DNA of 6,449 nucleotides from Clostridiales bacterium (GTDB taxonomy: Bacteria; Bacillota; Clostridia; Christensenellales; JAISNN01). Positions 1 through 6,449 of the stretch are shown here, piece after piece; within the stretch, counting starts at the first letter, position 1, and the number at the start of each line of letters is the position of its first letter. The position numbers and the translations under genes are program-made. The notes under the pieces were generated by a model. That model worked only from the letters and a program-made list of their open reading frames with translations, had not been told where the DNA came from and did not search any database. Where the stretch lies: assembly GCA_031273965.1 (NCBI GenBank), contig JAISQX010000078.1, positions 1 to 6,449 on the forward strand, written 5' to 3'.

Positions 1-1046
1 AGTAATCCCAAAAATCCGCAACGGAATCCAAAACCCAACGCCTGAGAAACCTCCGATCCAAACTGAAGCGACGCGTCGTTAAGTTTTAGCTTGTCAAGCG
101 CATCCTTAAGGTCATTATATTTGCTGCCGTCCGCGGGATAAATTCCGGCGAAGACAACGGGCGTCACTTCTTTATAACCCCTTAAACTCTCCGTTGCTCC
201 GCCCGTTTGCAATGTTATCGTGTCGCCAACGGCGGCGTCCTTGACATTTTTTATGCTTGCCGCGACATATCCGACGTCGCCGGCGTTCAATATCTCCGTA
301 GGCGTCATCTTCGGAGACAAAACACCGATTTCCGTAACTTCAAACTCTTTTCCGGTATTCATAAATAATATCTTTTGCCCGACAAAGAGACTCCCGTCCT
401 TTACTCTGACAAAGCAAATCGCGCCCTTATAATTATCATAGAACGAATCGAATACCAAAGCGCGCAACGGCGCGTTTTCATTTCCGTCCGGCGGAGGAAG
501 CTTTTTTATTACGGAATCCAATAGATAGGTTATCCCCGCGCCTTCCTTCGCGGAAACTAACGGAACATCGGACGAATCCAGTCCGATTATATCTTCTATT
601 TCTTTTTTAGTCTTTTCCACATCGGCGCTTTGTAGATCGATTTTATTTATCACGGGCAAAAGCTCCAGGTCGTTGTCAAGCGCAAGGTATGCGTTTGTCA
701 ACGTCTGCGCCTCTATTCCCTGAGTCGCGTCCACCACAAGCAACGCCCCTTCGCAAGCGGCGAGTGACCGCGAAACCTCATAGGTAAAATCGACGTGCCC
801 CGGCGTGTCGATGAGATTAAAAGTATACTCCTCGCCCTCATATTTATAAAACATCCTCACCGGCTGAAGCTTTATCGTAATACCGCGCTCGCGTTCTATA
901 TCCATGCTGTCAAGCAACTGGTCTTTCATGTCGCGCTCGGACACGGTTCCGGTATTTTCAATAATCCTGTCGGCTAAAGTGCTCTTCCCGTGGTCGATAT
1001 GAGCGACAATGCAGAAATTTCGTATATATTTTTGTCTGTTTGACAT
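1..1046 (-). CDS. lepA: Elongation factor 4 (LepA), N-terminal 348 residues, cut by window edge
   Basis: Ribosome-associated translational GTPase of the EF-G-like family, acting in the cytoplasm on stalled or mistranslocated ribosomes. The frame is open from the ATG at 1046 to the left edge and gives 348 codons of a protein that is usually about 600 residues. Visible G-domain motifs: P-loop AHIDHGKST (15-23), the switch I region ERERGIT with T57, DTPGH (80-84), NKID (134-137) and SAKEG (165-169). Domain II follows from about residue 190. The window ends inside the LepA signature LNDASLQF...[13 protein letters not shown], which marks the start of the EF-G III-like domain and separates LepA from EF-G, TypA and PrfC. 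The start is supported by an AAAAAGG SD (1062-1056) 9 nt upstream. It lies 71 nt after proS with no terminator or convincing promoter between, so it is probably the third gene of the thrS operon. The C-terminal LepA-specific domain is outside the window. Confidence 0.96.
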   Translation of the reverse strand, partial: MSNRQKYIRNFCIVAHIDHGKSTLADRIIENTGTVSERDMKDQLLDSMDIERERGITIKLQPVRMFYKYEGEEYTFNLIDTPGHVDFTYEVSRSLAACEGALLVVDATQGIEAQTLTNAYLALDNDLELLPVINKIDLQSADVEKTKKEIEDIIGLDSSDVPLVSAKEGAGITYLLDSVIKKLPPPDGNENAPLRALVFDSFYDNYKGAICFVRVKDGSLFVGQKILFMNTGKEFEVTEIGVLSPKMTPTEILNAGDVGYVAASIKNVKDAAVGDTITLQTGGATESLRGYKEVTPVVFAGIYPADGSKYNDLKDALDKLKLNDASLQFGSEVSQALGFGFRCGFLGL

Positions 1047-1117
1047 TCCGTTTAACCTTTTTAAGTTAGAATACTCTGTTTTTTGCTTTCTTACGATGCC
1101 CCGAAACTGAATACGCT

Positions 1118-2833
1118 CTATTTACTCAATCCCTTTACTTCGCTTTTTATATAAGCCGTCACTTCTTTGTAAACGTCGTTAACGGGAATAAGCCTCTTTA
1201 TGCGTTTGTCTCTCGTCGTAAGCTCCGCCAGACCGTTTTCAAAATTTTTCGCGCCAAAAATCACTCTGTATGGAACGCCCAAAAGATCGGCGTCGTTAAA
1301 TTGCACGCCGGCGCTTACCTTTCTGTCGTCCATTATGACTTCATAACCGTTCTTTAACAGCTTGTTATATAGAGTAACCGCCGCTTTTCTCATATTTTCT
1401 CCGCCGGACAACAAATTGATATGGATATGCCAAGGCGCTATCGCATAAGGCCATATCGGTCCGAAATCGTCATGCCGCACCTCTACAACCGAAGCAATCG
1501 CTCTGCCCACGCCTATTCCGTAACAACCCATAACAGGCGTTTTTGACTGTCCGTTTTCGTCAAGATACGACATTTTCATGCTTTCGGTGTATTTTTTACC
1601 AAGCTGAAAAATATTGCCTACTTCTATTCCTTTTTGGAGAATATACGTACCCCCGCACTTTAGACACTTATCGCCTTCGTTCACCTTTGCGACGTCGTCA
1701 AATACGACGCCCGCTAAGTCTCTCTCAACGCTTACTCCGCTTATATGATAGTTCTTTTTGTTTGCCCCGGCTATCATGTTTTTTTCGCCTTCAAGACTGC
1801 GATCGTACACAAGCACGGCGTTTTCAAGCTTCAATCCTAACGGACCGATATAACCGAATTCCAAATCCGCGCTTTTTCCTTCCAACGGAAAGATATTTGC
1901 TTTTATAACCTTTTTTAGTTTGGTCTCGTTCACCTCGTAATCGCCTCTTATAAAAACTATTACGGTTTTATCCGAACCTTCCGCCGCAAAAACAGCCGAC
2001 TTAATTATCTCGGATTTTTTTACGCCGAAATGGGCGGAAATCTGGTCAATAGTCTCTATATCCGGAGTATACTCCTCGGCGCGCGCGCGTTCTTGTCCGC
2101 CGTTTTTCTTTACCTCGGTTTTTGCCACTTCTATGTTTTCGTACGAATTACAATCCTTGCAGACGCATATGGTGTCCTCTCCCGCATCGCATAGCAACAT
2201 AAACTCATGAGCGACTTTTCCGCCCATCATACCCGTATCGGACGCTACGGCGACAGTCTCCGATATTCCTATGCGGCGGAATATATCGTGATACGCGGCA
2301 TAGCACTTATTGTAATACTCCTCCAAATCTTTCTGCGACGTATGAAAGCTATACGCGTCTTTCATCGTAAACTCGCGCACTCTTATAAGCCCGCCCTTGC
2401 ACCTCGGTTCGTCGCGAAATTTTGTTTGAAACTGATATAGCATAAACGGGAAACGCCCGTAAGACGTCACATCATCGCGGACAAGATGCACCGCGCCCTC
2501 CTCGTGAGTCATGGCGAGCAACATATCCTTTCCGCCGCGGTCTTTTAGCCTCAAAAGCTCGGCGCCCACGGACTCATATCTTCCGGTTTCGTCCCACAAT
2601 TCTCTGGGCAAAACGACCGGCATAAGCACTTCTTGTCCGCCGATTTTATTCATTTCTTCTCTTATTATATTTTCAATTTTCGCCTTGATTCTTACGCACG
2701 GCAACAGCATACTATAAGAACCGTTGGAAACATATTTGATATAACCGCCTCTTAACAAAAAAATCTGACTTAATATTTTTGCATCGGTCGGTTTTTCCCT
2801 GAGTCTTTCACCCAAAAGATTTGATAACAACAT
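1118..2833 (-). CDS. proS: Prolyl-tRNA synthetase, bacterial type with editing (INS) domain
   Basis: Class II aminoacyl-tRNA synthetase that charges tRNA-Pro with proline in the cytoplasm. The protein has 571 residues, normal for the bacterial ProRS form (E. coli about 572). Motif 1 lies around 56-80 ([19 protein letters not shown]), motif 2 around 138-164 ([19 protein letters not shown] then MKDAYSFH) and motif 3 around 436-450 ([16 protein letters not shown]). The catalytic core is interrupted by a YbaK-like INS domain at roughly 224-405, with the family patterns [11 protein letters not shown] and GYIGPLGL. K278 is probably the lysine needed for clearing Ala-tRNA-Pro (inferred by pattern). 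Cysteines C223/C225/C228 and C390/C393 flank the INS domain and may form a zinc site. The anticodon-binding domain covers about 467-565. The ATG at 2833 is preceded by GGGGGA (2846-2841) at 7 nt, an SD with one G-U wobble. It starts 15 nt after the thrS stop, so co-transcription is nearly certain. Confidence 0.97.
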   Translation of the reverse strand: MLLSNLLGERLREKPTDAKILSQIFLLRGGYIKYVSNGSYSMLLPCVRIKAKIENIIREEMNKIGGQEVLMPVVLPRELWDETGRYESVGAELLRLKDRGGKDMLLAMTHEEGAVHLVRDDVTSYGRFPFMLYQFQTKFRDEPRCKGGLIRVREFTMKDAYSFHTSQKDLEEYYNKCYAAYHDIFRRIGISETVAVASDTGMMGGKVAHEFMLLCDAGEDTICVCKDCNSYENIEVAKTEVKKNGGQERARAEEYTPDIETIDQISAHFGVKKSEIIKSAVFAAEGSDKTVIVFIRGDYEVNETKLKKVIKANIFPLEGKSADLEFGYIGPLGLKLENAVLVYDRSLEGEKNMIAGANKKNYHISGVSVERDLAGVVFDDVAKVNEGDKCLKCGGTYILQKGIEVGNIFQLGKKYTESMKMSYLDENGQSKTPVMGCYGIGVGRAIASVVEVRHDDFGPIWPYAIAPWHIHINLLSGGENMRKAAVTLYNKLLKNGYEVIMDDRKVSAGVQFNDADLLGVPYRVIFGAKNFENGLAELTTRDKRIKRLIPVNDVYKEVTAYIKSEVKGLSK

Positions 2834-2848
2834 ATTTTTATCCCCCGG

Positions 2849-4783
2849 TTAACAAGCTTTATCGCGTATAAGCGCGTTGATCTTTTCGATAAATTCCGCG
2901 ACGGTCGTCGTACCCAAGTCTCCTTCGCTCCTGCTCCTAACCGAAATCACATTTCCTTCGGCTTCCTTATCGCCTATTATGACCATATACGGAACTTTTT
3001 CGACTTGCGCTTCTCTGATTTTATATCCGATTTTTTCATTGCGGACGTCGACGGTAGCCAAGATACCCGATTTACTAAAAACCTTTTGAACTTCTTTGGC
3101 TTTCTCAATCGTACGGTCGGTTAAGCTCATGACGCGTACATGCTCCGGGCACATCCATAACGGTAAGGCTCCGGCATATCTCTCTATGAGCATAGCTAAA
3201 GTTCTTTCATAACAACCTATAGAGCTTCTGTGTATTATATAAGGAATCTTTTTTTCTCCGTTTTCATCTATATAAGACATCTGAAATTTTTCCGCCATGG
3301 CAAAATCTATTTGAACGGTTATTATAGTATCCTCTTTTCCATGCACATTTTTATATTGGATATCAAGTTTCGGACCATAGAACGCCGCTTCTCCTATAGC
3401 TTCCGTATACTCTATACCCATCTTGTCTATTATTCCCTTCAATATTGTTTCCGCGCGTTCCCACGCCACGGGATCGTCGATATATTTTTCCTTATCGCTT
3501 TTATCGTACCGGCTAAATCTGAACGTAACTCCTTCCGTCAAACCGAGACATTTCAAAAGGTAATAGATCAAATCCATCACCTCTCCAAATTCTTCCTCAA
3601 GCTGTTCCGGCGCGCATATTATATGCCCGTCGCTGAGAGTGAACTGTCTTACGCGTATAAGTCCGTGCATCTCCCCGCTAGCCTCGTTTCTAAAAAGCGT
3701 GGCGGTTTCCGCGTATCTTTTTGGGAGGTCTCTATAGCTTTTTAAGCCGTTATTATATATGGAATATTGAAACGGGCAAGTCATCGGTCTTAGAGCAAAC
3801 ACCTCGTCGTCGTGCTCTTCGTCGCCCAATACAAACATCTTGTCCTTGTAATGATACCAGTGCCCCGAAACCTTATAAAGGTTGCTTTTTGCCATGAGCG
3901 GAGTTTTAGTCAAAAGGTAGCCTCTTTTCTCTTCCTCGTCCTCTACAAAACGTTGCAAAATTTGCATTATTTTTGCGCCCTTAGGCATAAGCAGCGGCAA
4001 ACCCTGTCCTATACTTTCATCGGTCATGAATATCCCGAGTTCTCTGCCCAATTTGTTGTGGTCTCTTTTTTTAGATTCTTCGAGCATGTTAAGATACTCG
4101 TCTAAATCGGATTTTTTATTAAACGCCGTACCGTAAATCCGCGTAAGCATCTTATTTTTTTCGTTGCCTTTCCAATACGCTCCCGCCAAATTTATGAGCT
4201 TAAAGGCCTTAATTTTTCCGGTGGACGGAAGGTGCGGTCCGCGGCACATTTCCATAAAATCTCCCTGACGATAAAAAGTCACCTCGGTACCGTCCGGCAA
4301 ATCGTTGATAAGCTCCAACTTATAATCCTCGTTAAACTTTTTTACCTCCTTTGCCGCCGCGGTCTTTGTCATGCTAAATTTTTCTATGGGAAAATTAGCC
4401 TTTATGATTTTATTCATTTCGGCTTCAATTTTTCCGAGATCCTCGGTTGTTATTTTTGTAACGAAATCAAAATCGTAATAAAACCCGTTTTCTATACTCG
4501 GACCTATAGCTAACTTCACGGTAGGATAAATGCTTTTGACCGCCTGCGCCAAGACGTGCGCGACGGTATGGCGGTAAACGTTTTTTCCTTCTTCATCGTC
4601 AAAAGTAATCGCTTCAAATACGCAATCCTTGTCGACTGTTTCGGACAAATCCTTTAGCCGACCGTCGATTTTGACGCAAAGCGCATTCCTAAAAAGGCTT
4701 TCGCTTATACTTTTTACAATATCGCCGGCCGAAGCCTTCCCTTCAAGCTCCAAAACCTTTCCATCCAATAACGTAATCCTCAT
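2849..4783 (-). CDS. thrS: Threonyl-tRNA synthetase
   Basis: Class II synthetase that charges tRNA-Thr and edits Ser-tRNA-Thr in the cytoplasm. With the ATG at 4783 it has 644 residues, full length for bacterial ThrRS. Domains: TGS (about 1-62); N2 editing domain with the HTVAHVLA pair H72/H76 and C180/H184 in MCRGPHLPSTG; class II core (about 245-540) with motif 2 RYAETATLFRNEASGEMHG and motif 3 IHRSSIGCYERTLAMLIE; C-terminal anticodon-binding domain (about 545-644). The catalytic zinc ligands are expected to be C336 (MTCPF), H387 (SDGHI) and H518 (IHRS). The frame stays open to a TTG at 4804, but that codon is 7 nt past the leader terminator's U-tract and has no SD. The ATG at 4783 has AAGGAG (4795-4790) 6 nt upstream and begins the usual MRITLLDG TGS strand. 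It is the first gene after the T-box leader, so it is controlled by tRNA-Thr charging. Confidence 0.98.
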   Translation of the reverse strand: MRITLLDGKVLELEGKASAGDIVKSISESLFRNALCVKIDGRLKDLSETVDKDCVFEAITFDDEEGKNVYRHTVAHVLAQAVKSIYPTVKLAIGPSIENGFYYDFDFVTKITTEDLGKIEAEMNKIIKANFPIEKFSMTKTAAAKEVKKFNEDYKLELINDLPDGTEVTFYRQGDFMEMCRGPHLPSTGKIKAFKLINLAGAYWKGNEKNKMLTRIYGTAFNKKSDLDEYLNMLEESKKRDHNKLGRELGIFMTDESIGQGLPLLMPKGAKIMQILQRFVEDEEEKRGYLLTKTPLMAKSNLYKVSGHWYHYKDKMFVLGDEEHDDEVFALRPMTCPFQYSIYNNGLKSYRDLPKRYAETATLFRNEASGEMHGLIRVRQFTLSDGHIICAPEQLEEEFGEVMDLIYYLLKCLGLTEGVTFRFSRYDKSDKEKYIDDPVAWERAETILKGIIDKMGIEYTEAIGEAAFYGPKLDIQYKNVHGKEDTIITVQIDFAMAEKFQMSYIDENGEKKIPYIIHRSSIGCYERTLAMLIERYAGALPLWMCPEHVRVMSLTDRTIEKAKEVQKVFSKSGILATVDVRNEKIGYKIREAQVEKVPYMVIIGDKEAEGNVISVRSRSEGDLGTTTVAEFIEKINALIRDKAC

Positions 4784-4784
4784 A

Positions 4785-4795
4785 CATCTCTCCTT
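4785..4795 (-). promoter_or_regulatory. thrS ribosome binding site with overlapping decoy ATG
   Basis: AAGGAG at 4795-4790 decides the thrS start. Two ATGs follow in the string GAGAGATGTATGAGG. The first (4787) is only 2 nt from the SD and opens a 14-codon out-of-frame reading frame. The second (4783) is 6 nt away and opens thrS. The second is taken as the real start because of spacing and the TGS-domain N-terminus. Confidence 0.8.
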
Positions 4796-4810
4796 ATAGT
4801 ACAAAAATAT

Positions 4811-4842
4811 AAAAAACCCGTCCTAAAATACTTAAGGACGAG
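4811..4842 (-). terminator. T-box-controlled intrinsic terminator
   Basis: The stem is CUCGUCCU (4842-4835) with AGGACGGG (4824-4817), extended past a U-U mismatch by two A-U pairs around the loop GUAU, and followed directly by six Us (4816-4811). It sits 27 nt before the thrS ATG. The 5' arm CUCGUCCUU is the same segment used by the antiterminator, so uncharged tRNA-Thr binding is expected to prevent it. Confidence 0.93.
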
Positions 4843-4868
4843 AAAAAATACTCCCGCGATTCCACCTT
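4834..4868 (-). promoter_or_regulatory. T-box sequence and antiterminator
   Basis: AAGGTGGAATCGCGGG (4868-4853) is the T-box core. The antiterminator pairs AAGG (4868-4865) with CCUU (4837-4834) and GCGGG (4857-4853) with CUCGU (4842-4838, two G-U wobbles). This leaves the 7-nt bulge UGGAAUC (4864-4858) that captures the tRNA acceptor end. UGGA in the bulge would pair with a tRNA ending UCCA, implying a U discriminator on the sensed tRNA-Thr. The usual bulge is UGGNACC; here it ends AUC. The 3' strands are shared with the terminator, so the two folds exclude each other. Confidence 0.9.
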
Positions 4869-5059
4869 AATTACCCGAAAAAACAAATCGGGTCGCTCAA
4901 TTTTTATTCGGCATTATTTGCCTTTAATACATTTTTAAAAACACCGGCGGTACCGCATAGCGCTCACGTATCATCCTTTCACCAAGCGAATAACTCTCTT
5001 TGACGGTTTTTGCGCTACGGACATGTCCGTAAAATGCCTATAAATTCAGTTCGTCTATT

Positions 5060-5088
5060 ATTCTAATACATAGCTTAAATATTGTCAA
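5060..5088 (-). promoter_or_regulatory. Sigma-A type promoter for the thrS operon
   Basis: TTGACA (-35, 5088-5083) and TAGAAT (-10, 5065-5060) are separated by exactly 17 nt. The -35 is a perfect match and the -10 differs from TATAAT at one position. Transcription is expected to start near 5054-5053, giving a leader of about 270 nt, which fits the T-box structure starting a few bases later. No other convincing promoter was seen before proS or lepA. Confidence 0.88.
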
Positions 5089-5243
5089 TAATTTTTATAC
5101 ATCTTTTGAAATTTAAATTTTTCAATCGGACAAAAACTTGGGGTTACGCATACAAAAAGATAATATTATCTATAAGCATTATCCGCTATCCTTACCGAGT
5201 GTCCGTTCTATTAAAAGAAGCTGAACATCAAGCTCGATACATA
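5089..5243. other. AT-rich intergenic spacer, no gene seen
   Basis: This is the stretch between the peptidase terminator and the thrS promoter. It has no supported reading frame, RNA gene or repeat. It contains two short perfect palindromes, AAATTTAAATTT (5109-5120) and GATAATATTATC (5159-5170), both pure or nearly pure A/T and possibly chance. Confidence 0.6.
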
Positions 5244-5285
5244 GAAAAATCGGAGTTTGAGTATCAAAACGCCTAAACCCCGATT
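5244..5285 (-). terminator. Intrinsic terminator after the peptidase gene
   Basis: On the minus strand, AATCGGGGTTT (5285-5275) pairs with AAACTCCGATT (5258-5248) in an 11-bp stem with a single G-U wobble and a 16-nt loop. Five Us follow (5249-5245, the first two also ending the stem). It begins 22 nt after the peptidase stop and separates that gene from the thrS operon promoter. Confidence 0.78.
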
Positions 5286-5307
5286 AATATTAATCTATGT
5301 ATAAAGA

Positions 5308-6449
5308 TTAAAGTCCTTTTTCGTCATACAAGAATACGGTATCGGCTACTATATCAAAGGCCTTGCCGAGTACGACGGGATCGATATTGTCCTTTGTGTC
5401 GCGGCGCGTATGGTAATAATCCTTTAGGTTGTGCGACATAGCCGAAAGACAAGTTGATTTGATGCCCGCTTGCGTAAACGCGCCGGAGTCGGTTGCGCCG
5501 AGTGAAACGGTGGCGTATTTTATATCGACGTCGTTGATTCTTCCCGCTTCCTTTACAAGGCAAGCGACGTCTTCGTCGGTCTTTACGATCCCGTTGATGT
5601 CCTTTGTGTATACGCTGAAGAACTCCGCTTCTCTTAAGGTTTCCATGCTAACGGCTATTGTTTCGACGTCTTTATTGTCTTTTCCGTATTCGTCCTTATG
5701 CGCCTCCGCAAATGCTTTTGCTCCGCGAAGTCCCGCTTCTTCCGCACTGGAAATAAAAACGCAAATCTCGGTGTTCTTTAATCGTATCCCGTCTTCTTTT
5801 AAGGCTTTTGGGATAGCCAAAGCAACATAACAAGCGGAAAGATTATCGTTTGCGCCGTCTACGATGACTTTTTTGTCGTGGAACTTAAACAACGCTATCC
5901 ACAACACCACAAAAATTAAAGCTATAAGACCCAAGGTTATGGTCGCGGGATTGCTCGGAACGCTCGCGAACCCGTTGATATCAAAGGACACTAAGGATAT
6001 AACTACCATATAAGCCGCGCCCATAAGAGAACCCGCAAAAACGCCCAAAAGTCCTTTCATCCCGAATTTATAATGCCAATGCCATTCCTGCGTCGCATCG
6101 GCGTGACCGTTTATTATTATTCTTCTTTTTACCGTGCCCGTTGGTTTTACTATACCGTAAACGTTTATCGCGGTCCGCTTCTTATAAAGAGGATCAAGGA
6201 ATTGTTTATAGAGAAGTAATTGAGTGACAAAAGGCACCATAGCCAATACCACGAGTATTATCGAGATAATCGGCACAAAAAAGTAAACGACAAAGCTCAG
6301 CAAAAGCAGGCTTGCGGTTATGTAAATCCAATCCATAAAGGCGTCCGGGTGAAACTCAAAGGATTCTTCCTTTACAACGTCGCAAGTTTTGGACAGTTCG
6401 GACTTAAAATAAGTCTGCGCGTCCCTCTCGCCCTTGCCTCCCGGGAACC
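5308..6449 (-). CDS. Membrane-anchored M28-family zinc metallopeptidase, N-terminus beyond window edge
   Basis: Probable aminopeptidase-like dinuclear zinc hydrolase of family M28. Substrate unknown. The frame is open from the stop at 5308 to the right edge, 379 codons. An ATG at 6336 lies inside it but has no SD, and the 37 codons upstream continue family-like sequence (PGGKGERDAQTYFKSEL, then FEFHPDAF), so the true start is outside. Counting from that internal Met, the metal-site motifs are NGHADA (H78, D80), GANDN (D164, bridging), SAEEAGLRG (E199 catalytic, E200 ligand), AVSMET (E232, likely in the place of the usual Asp) and YYHTRRDT (H309), with GATDSGAF before it. Hydrophobic segments suggest four membrane helices at about 4-20, 21-42, 93-118 and 131-150. 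The last two fall between H78/D80 and D164, an unusual place. It is transcribed separately from thrS, ending in its own terminator. Function beyond peptidase/hydrolase is not claimed. Confidence 0.88.
   Translation of the reverse strand, partial: FPGGKGERDAQTYFKSELSKTCDVVKEESFEFHPDAFMDWIYITASLLLLSFVVYFFVPIISIILVVLAMVPFVTQLLLYKQFLDPLYKKRTAINVYGIVKPTGTVKRRIIINGHADATQEWHWHYKFGMKGLLGVFAGSLMGAAYMVVISLVSFDINGFASVPSNPATITLGLIALIFVVLWIALFKFHDKKVIVDGANDNLSACYVALAIPKALKEDGIRLKNTEICVFISSAEEAGLRGAKAFAEAHKDEYGKDNKDVETIAVSMETLREAEFFSVYTKDINGIVKTDEDVACLVKEAGRINDVDIKYATVSLGATDSGAFTQAGIKSTCLSAMSHNLKDYYHTRRDTKDNIDPVVLGKAFDIVADTVFLYDEKGL

Larger units (their letters stand above)
4811..5053 (-). ncRNA. Threonine T-box riboswitch leader
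   Basis: Tandem tRNA-sensing and transcription-attenuation leader ahead of thrS. In 5'->3' order on the minus strand: a stem I-like region (5037-4930) closed by CAUUUU (5036-5031) with AAAAUG (4935-4930); a weak ACGG with CC-GU helix (5030-5027 with 4947-4943, one bulge); an internal loop; an upper helix UAGCGC (5017-5012) with GCGCUA (4963-4958); and an apical part with AGAGAG (4999-4994) and a GGUG loop (4983-4980). The best specifier is ACC (4951-4949), a threonine codon in the 3' side of the internal loop, followed by a purine and then the lower helix, as the T-box model expects. A small hairpin GGCA/TGCC (4922-4910) and a stem III-like hairpin ACCCGA/TCGGGT (4893-4873) come next, then the T-box. 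The T-box and terminator are certain to the eye. The stem I fold is hand-drawn and less sure. Confidence 0.92.

Noticed and set aside
220..977. Plus-strand reading frames at 220-432 and 795-977
   Set aside because: Both are antisense to the clearly conserved lepA GTPase frame.
1047..1117. Separate promoter or terminator between proS and lepA
   Set aside because: There is no hairpin with a U-run and no -35/-10 pair with proper spacing in the 71 nt. Only the lepA SD is visible.
1543..1908. 121-codon plus-strand reading frame opposite proS (and similar ones at 2207-2440 and 2511-2717)
   Set aside because: These are antisense shadows of proS with low-complexity Arg/Leu/Phe-rich products and no ribosome binding sites.
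3230..3745. 171-codon plus-strand reading frame opposite thrS
   Set aside because: It is a shadow of thrS on the other strand. The thrS frame encodes conserved catalytic motifs throughout, and no SD or family pattern is seen in the opposite frame.
4784..4804. A 7-codon N-terminal extension of thrS starting with TTG at 4804
   Set aside because: It has no SD, begins 7 nt after the terminator U-tract, and its codons read through the AAGGAG that serves the ATG at 4783.
5082..5276. 64-codon plus-strand reading frame in the intergenic region
   Set aside because: It has a TTG start without SD, overlaps the thrS promoter on one side and the peptidase terminator on the other, and the product looks like translated AT-rich DNA.
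5282..5295. Palindrome GATTAATATTAATC as an operator
   Set aside because: It overlaps the terminator stem and is AT-rich. Chance or part of the terminator flank is a simpler explanation.
5354..5830. Reading frames overlapping the peptidase gene (5354-5563 minus, 5429-5830 plus)
   Set aside because: They lie over the conserved EE and YHT metal-site region of the M28 frame and are out-of-frame shadows.

Overview
The window carries one gene cluster, all read on the minus strand. It looks like a stretch of conserved chromosome from a low-to-mid GC Bacillota bacterium, probably Clostridia. Reasons: a T-box riboswitch ahead of thrS, strong SD sequences, a sigma-A type promoter, and ThrRS/ProRS variants with clostridial-looking motifs (for example IGCYERTLAMLIE in ThrRS). 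The lineage is inferred from remembered family patterns, not from a search. I see no mobile element, CRISPR array, tRNA or rRNA gene.

Layout in the direction of transcription (right to left). (1) 6449-5308: a membrane-anchored M28-family metallopeptidase whose N-terminus lies beyond the right edge, ending in a good intrinsic terminator (5285-5244). (2) 5243-5089: a short AT-rich spacer with nothing recognisable. (3) 5088-4784: a near-consensus promoter, then a threonine T-box leader of about 270 nt with stem I, a stem III-like hairpin, the T-box/antiterminator and a competing terminator. (4) 4783-2849: thrS, complete. (5) 2833-1118: proS, complete, 15 nt after thrS. (6) 1046-1: lepA (elongation factor 4), cut by the left edge after 348 codons.

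thrS, proS and lepA appear to form one operon. There is one promoter and one T-box in front, a 15-nt and a 71-nt gap, and no terminator between the genes. If so, uncharged tRNA-Thr would raise not only threonyl-tRNA synthetase but also prolyl-tRNA synthetase and the translation factor EF4. The peptidase is a separate upstream unit with its own terminator.

No clearly new system is present. The points most worth a second look are the cross-amino-acid control implied by the operon, the unusual T-box bulge (UGGAAUC instead of UGGNACC), and the peptidase, where two predicted membrane helices sit between the first metal ligands and the bridging aspartate.
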